Source: Linum tenue
Taxonomy: Eukaryota; Streptophyta; Magnoliopsida; Malpighiales; Linaceae
Assembly (NCBI GenBank): GCA_946122785.1
Contig: CAMGYJ010000005.1
Span: forward strand, 66,786,200 to 66,850,199
Reading direction: 5' to 3'
Length of the DNA: 64,000 bases
The position numbers were made by a program, and so were the translations under genes. Shown here in pieces: positions 60,576 through 64,000 of this stretch. Position 1 is the stretch's first letter. Every line of letters begins with the position of its first letter. The notes below the pieces were generated by a model that was given only the letters and a program-made list of their open reading frames with translations, made no database searches and had not been told where the DNA came from.

Positions 60576-61179
60576 TGTTATCGAGTGGAGAGTGAAGAAA
60601 CTTAATTGAAAGGAAGAAGTTTTCAATTAATCATGTTATTTATGGATAATTTGTGATTTGCTTCAATTTTCTTGAGTTGTCTAGATTGGTGTTGACTGTT
60701 GAACAATTTGTCTAGTTAATTTGTGATTTGCTTGAATTTTCTCGAATGGTGTTTTATATATGAATAATTTGTATTGAGAGATTGATATTTGGTTTTAATT
60801 TTGATAGGAACTTGTTATTGTAACTTTTTACGACAAAAACCATGGGTACCCATGAACCCGCGGATACCCAGCGGGTTGGGTTGGGTTTGAGTTTTTCAAA
60901 CCCAGTGGGTTTTACCCCAGGTTTTTTTTCACGGATAAACCCATGGGTTTGGGTTTGGCAAAACCCGACCCAACCCGACCCATTGCCATCCCTAAATTCT
61001 CTGGACTTGTTTTTTTTTTTTGCCCCAAGTGGTTCCCCAAAGTGACAGCTGAGAGAGAGAGAGAGATAGGGAGGGAGGGAGAAAGGGAGGGAGGAAGGGA
61101 GAAACAGAGTTTCCGGTGATTGGCGACGTTGGATTTTTCGGCAACTAGAGACGACGGCAGCACTGGATTCGTGATATTT

Positions 61180-61990
61180 GTCAGGCTATTTGTAATATTT
61201 ATAAGTTCAGTTTGTAATGTTTATATCAATTTGATTTGTATCGTTTATCATTCTAGTTTGTTATTTTTGTTTATTGTGTTTGTAATGTTTATATAACTAA
61301 TTTGTATATATTTTTATTTATAATATTTGTTCTCTAGTTTGTATATTTTATGATATGATTTGTATACTTTGTATTCATTGTTGTAATACAATATTATCGA
61401 TTTGTATTGTAAGTAGTGTTATTCTGTACTATCAGTATGCTTTGTAATGTTTCTAGGTTTATTCTGTAATGTTTGTAAGCTTTGTTGTTTTTGTAATGTT
61501 TGTCGGTTTGTTTTGTAATGTTTGTAAATTTTGTTATTTTGTGCACCATTTTTGTCATTTTTTTCAATAAAGTTTGTGATGTTTTTTATGTCTAAAAAAC
61601 AACTCGGTTGACTTTTAGATGAAACTGCTCTATATAGAGAAGGAGTCTCAAAAATCAACCGGAGTATTTTTCCATTTTGTATGGATTGTTGGCCTAGTTT
61701 GTCATTTTTGTCCACTATGTTTGTAATGTTTGTATGTCTAAAAAACAACCGGGTTGACTTTGGGACGGAGCCCCTCTATATAATATAAGGATGGAGCCTG
61801 CAAAGTCAACCTGATTGTTTTTTCCCTTCAATTTGTATGGTTTGTATTGTTTGTCGGCCTAGTTTGTATTATTTGTACAGTTCGTATGTTTTGTATTGTT
61901 TATAAATCTATTTGTCTGTTTTATCGTTTTAGTTTGTATTGTTTATATGTTTGTATTGTTTGTACTGTTTATAATTCCGGTTTGTATACT
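61180..61990. repeat. Low-complexity array of TTTGTAATGTTTGTA-like words
   Basis: More than twenty degenerate copies of TTTGTA(A/T)TGTTTGTA follow each other over about 800 bp, strongly strand-biased (TG-rich, C-poor on the plus strand). Two copies of AAAAAACAACYSGGTTGACTTT (about 61595 and 61740) and an inverted AAAGTCAACCTGATTGTTTT (about 61800) lie within it. Confidence 0.7.
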
Positions 61991-63311
61991 TCGTAATTTT
62001 TCATAATACCCAAAATATCTCTCTCACTAATTAAAAAGCACTTTTCATTTTTTAACTATTAAATTAGTGTGTCTAAATCTAAATGCTAAAAGGAGATTAG
62101 CCAAATGACTAAACACCCCACTTAATCTCTCCCTCACTCAATTGACCACATTACAATTTGTCAAAATCTACGGTGGAGGGTGACGGATTTTTTAAACCCG
62201 CGTTTGTGGGAATTTTTCTCAATGTTCTGGTCCAATTACCACACATGTTGTTAAACCAAACATGGGTTTCGAGCCTAATTATTCTATTTCGTGAGATTTG
62301 AGCTCAATTCCTACACTAAATTACCACAATCAAACGACCACCAGGCTTCGTCAATTGCACGATTGTTGGTGCGATAGATTTGTTACTATTTACTAAAGTT
62401 TATAAATATCGATCAATAATAACACTAGTAGCTCGAATTCGTGCAAAGGTTTTAGTATGATTAACGACGTAGAACCAACGATCGACCGAGAACTTATCCT
62501 CTAGTCTAGCCTACTCCTTGAGCATAATCATAATCTAATATAATCTTTATGGTTTTGTCTAAATGAATTTATGAAACATGAACCTACGAATGATGCGCAA
62601 AGAGAAGAACAATACTTTTGGAGTCATGTCCTTCACCTTATCTGTCACTAAAATCATGCAACAAACGATAAACATATCCAAGGTAGTTGAGACGCGAGTG
62701 TTGATAATATGAGAATTAGTGCAATGCTCATGTCTTCCTATTCGAAGCAAGGTTCGCTCAATTGGTACAGTTGTATCCCGTAGGGCGGTTACATATTCAA
62801 CAATTTGGTATTCCAACATTTAAACGCTTAATTGCAACATGATGTGGTTAGTAATACAAGATTGATTTAGGATGTAAGGATACAAATGTTTTTATATACA
62901 CGTTTAGGAATTCTCATTTTATGCTTGTTACACTATATTGATTTAAAAAATGCCGCACATTTGTGAATTAAGGCTGGCTACATAACTTGGTTTGTCTTTA
63001 GGGCACGTTTAAAATCAGGGATAACATGTTGGAATTCCATTAATATGTTTTATAGGGTATGTGATTGTATCTAGTGCAGAAGATCACCTGAGTGGCAGGG
63101 AGCAGGTCCCGAAGTTGGCATGACACGAGTGGTTCTTGTAGATGTGGCACTGTAGCATTGATATTTTTAGATAGAGTGGGTGCTTTGGTGTAGATGTGGC
63201 CCTGTAGGTTGTTTATGGTTGTTTTTACCCTCATTTGCACCAATCTGATGGTAGAAAACTGTTGTTCTTGTAATCTTGGTTAGATTGTATCGAATTATTT
63301 TTGTTTATTAG

Positions 63312-63510
63312 AAACTCTATCCAAATCTTGTGTAAAGCTAAAAAGTAGTTCTTGTAACCTCTGTACCCAAATCGTTTTTTGGGTAGAATCTGTATCCAAA
63401 TCTTGTGTGAAGATAAAATGTGATTCTTCTAATGTCTGTACCCAATCATAGTTTGGTAGAATCTGTATCCAAATATTTTGTGAAGATAAATGCTGCCATT
63501 TGTAATGTAA
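63312..63510. repeat. Tandem repeat, about 75-bp unit
   Basis: About 2.7 copies of a unit starting AATCTGTATCCAAATCTTGT and including CTGTACCCAAATC, with unit starts near 63312, 63387 and 63460. Confidence 0.8.
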
Positions 63511-64000
63511 AGAATATAGTAATTAATTTATTTCCTTTTACAAAAATCGTTTGCCCCTTCAGTCTTCTCTGTATCATCTCTTCCAAGTTATTCTTCCCAC
63601 ATTCCAATAGTAGATAATCTCTATATTTGCTCTGAAATCGATAGCCTGATTGCAGAATTTTAAAATAATTTTTCTCTTAGCATTGATCATCAATTTAATT
63701 AATGCCTGTTATCAAAGATTTCCGATACAAAAAGAAGATTTCCATCATTGATTGAAGAAGAAAAAATTAGGGATAGTTGTTTCCTTTTTTTTTTTTTTGC
63801 AAAGATAGAAGGTTTTGAGGGTAAAAAAGGATAATGATGGGGGTAGACAATCAGCAAATAAATAGGGAGATCAATTAAATAATAAATATTCAATATTACA
63901 TGGCATTTAATTTTTTGATTCCCATGACCTCGAAAAAGGAAGTTTGCCGAATATAGGTGGTGGCATTGGCGAGTTTCTCTAAAAAGTGGGTCTTCAAAAT

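Larger units (their letters stand above)
51093..60995. mobile_element. hAT non-autonomous element split by a composite LTR retrotransposon
   Basis: A perfect 8-bp duplication AATTCTCT (51085-51092 and 60996-61003) flanks TAGGGATGGCAACAAAATCC at the left and CCCATTGCCATCCCTA at the right. The visible parts are 51093-51382 and 60581-60995, about 700 bp once the insertion is removed, with the family's CCCAACCCG/CGGGTTGGG subterminal words. The hAT must be older than the retrotransposon inside it. Confidence 0.95.
61004..64000. other. AT-rich DNA with simple repeats, no gene recognised
   Basis: No protein-coding gene is visible. A purine-rich simple repeat ((GA)n then (GGGA)n) lies at about 61049-61105. 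Poly-T runs occur near 61010 and 63787. Confidence 0.5.

Overview
The window is nuclear DNA from a flowering plant, probably a eudicot; I could not narrow the species. The evidence is three intron-containing genes with consistent GT-AG splice sites (two bHLH transcription factors and one membrane-anchored receptor-like cytoplasmic kinase) set in AT-rich DNA full of plant transposable elements (CACTA, hAT, Mutator-like, Harbinger, Helitron, LINE, Ty3/gypsy-type LTR). No tRNA, rRNA, CRISPR or bacterial-type operon was seen.

Layout. 1-3.3 kb: a hAT-like element interrupted by a CACTA element. 3.3-13 kb: mostly unrecognised DNA with two decayed LINE fragments, one ending in RNase H. 13.0-19.9 kb: a 6.85-kb Mutator-like element (MULE) with a perfect 9-bp target duplication. 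It carries a transposase pseudogene that has lost its catalytic core and a convergent, nearly intact plant mobile domain (PMD) gene; its two ends are ordered arrays of CGGTGA/TCACCG. 20.3-22.6 kb: a SPATULA-type bHLH gene about 400 bp from that MULE. 23.2-24.9 kb: a second MULE sitting at the edge of a satellite array of about 168-bp monomers (24.9-30.3 kb), which is itself split by a 1.3-kb nearly perfectly palindromic MULE. 30.3-34.3 kb: a reversed Helitron 3' end and a hAT MITE. 34.3-36.7 kb: a ZHOUPI/bHLH95-type bHLH gene with a hAT MITE in intron 1. 39.8-41.9 kb: a seven-exon RLCK gene. 42.6-46.7 kb: a long-TIR MULE holding a nested hAT that appears to carry three spliced exons of an unidentified gene. 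47.9-48.7 kb: a Harbinger-type element. 51.1-61.0 kb: a hAT element with a clean 8-bp duplication, interrupted by a 9.2-kb composite retrotransposon with three LTRs, two internal regions and one outer 5-bp duplication. 61-64 kb: AT-rich DNA with simple tandem repeats.

The three host genes look intact and are unrelated in pathway. The rest is a record of nested transposition, dated relatively by who interrupts whom. The most unusual items are the three-LTR composite, the DDE-less transposase plus PMD MULE with its hexamer arrays, the satellite in which a short monomer variant recurs about every fourth unit, and the exon-carrying hAT. Coordinates of exons and element ends were read by hand from the sequence; family names rest on recognised motifs, not on database searches.
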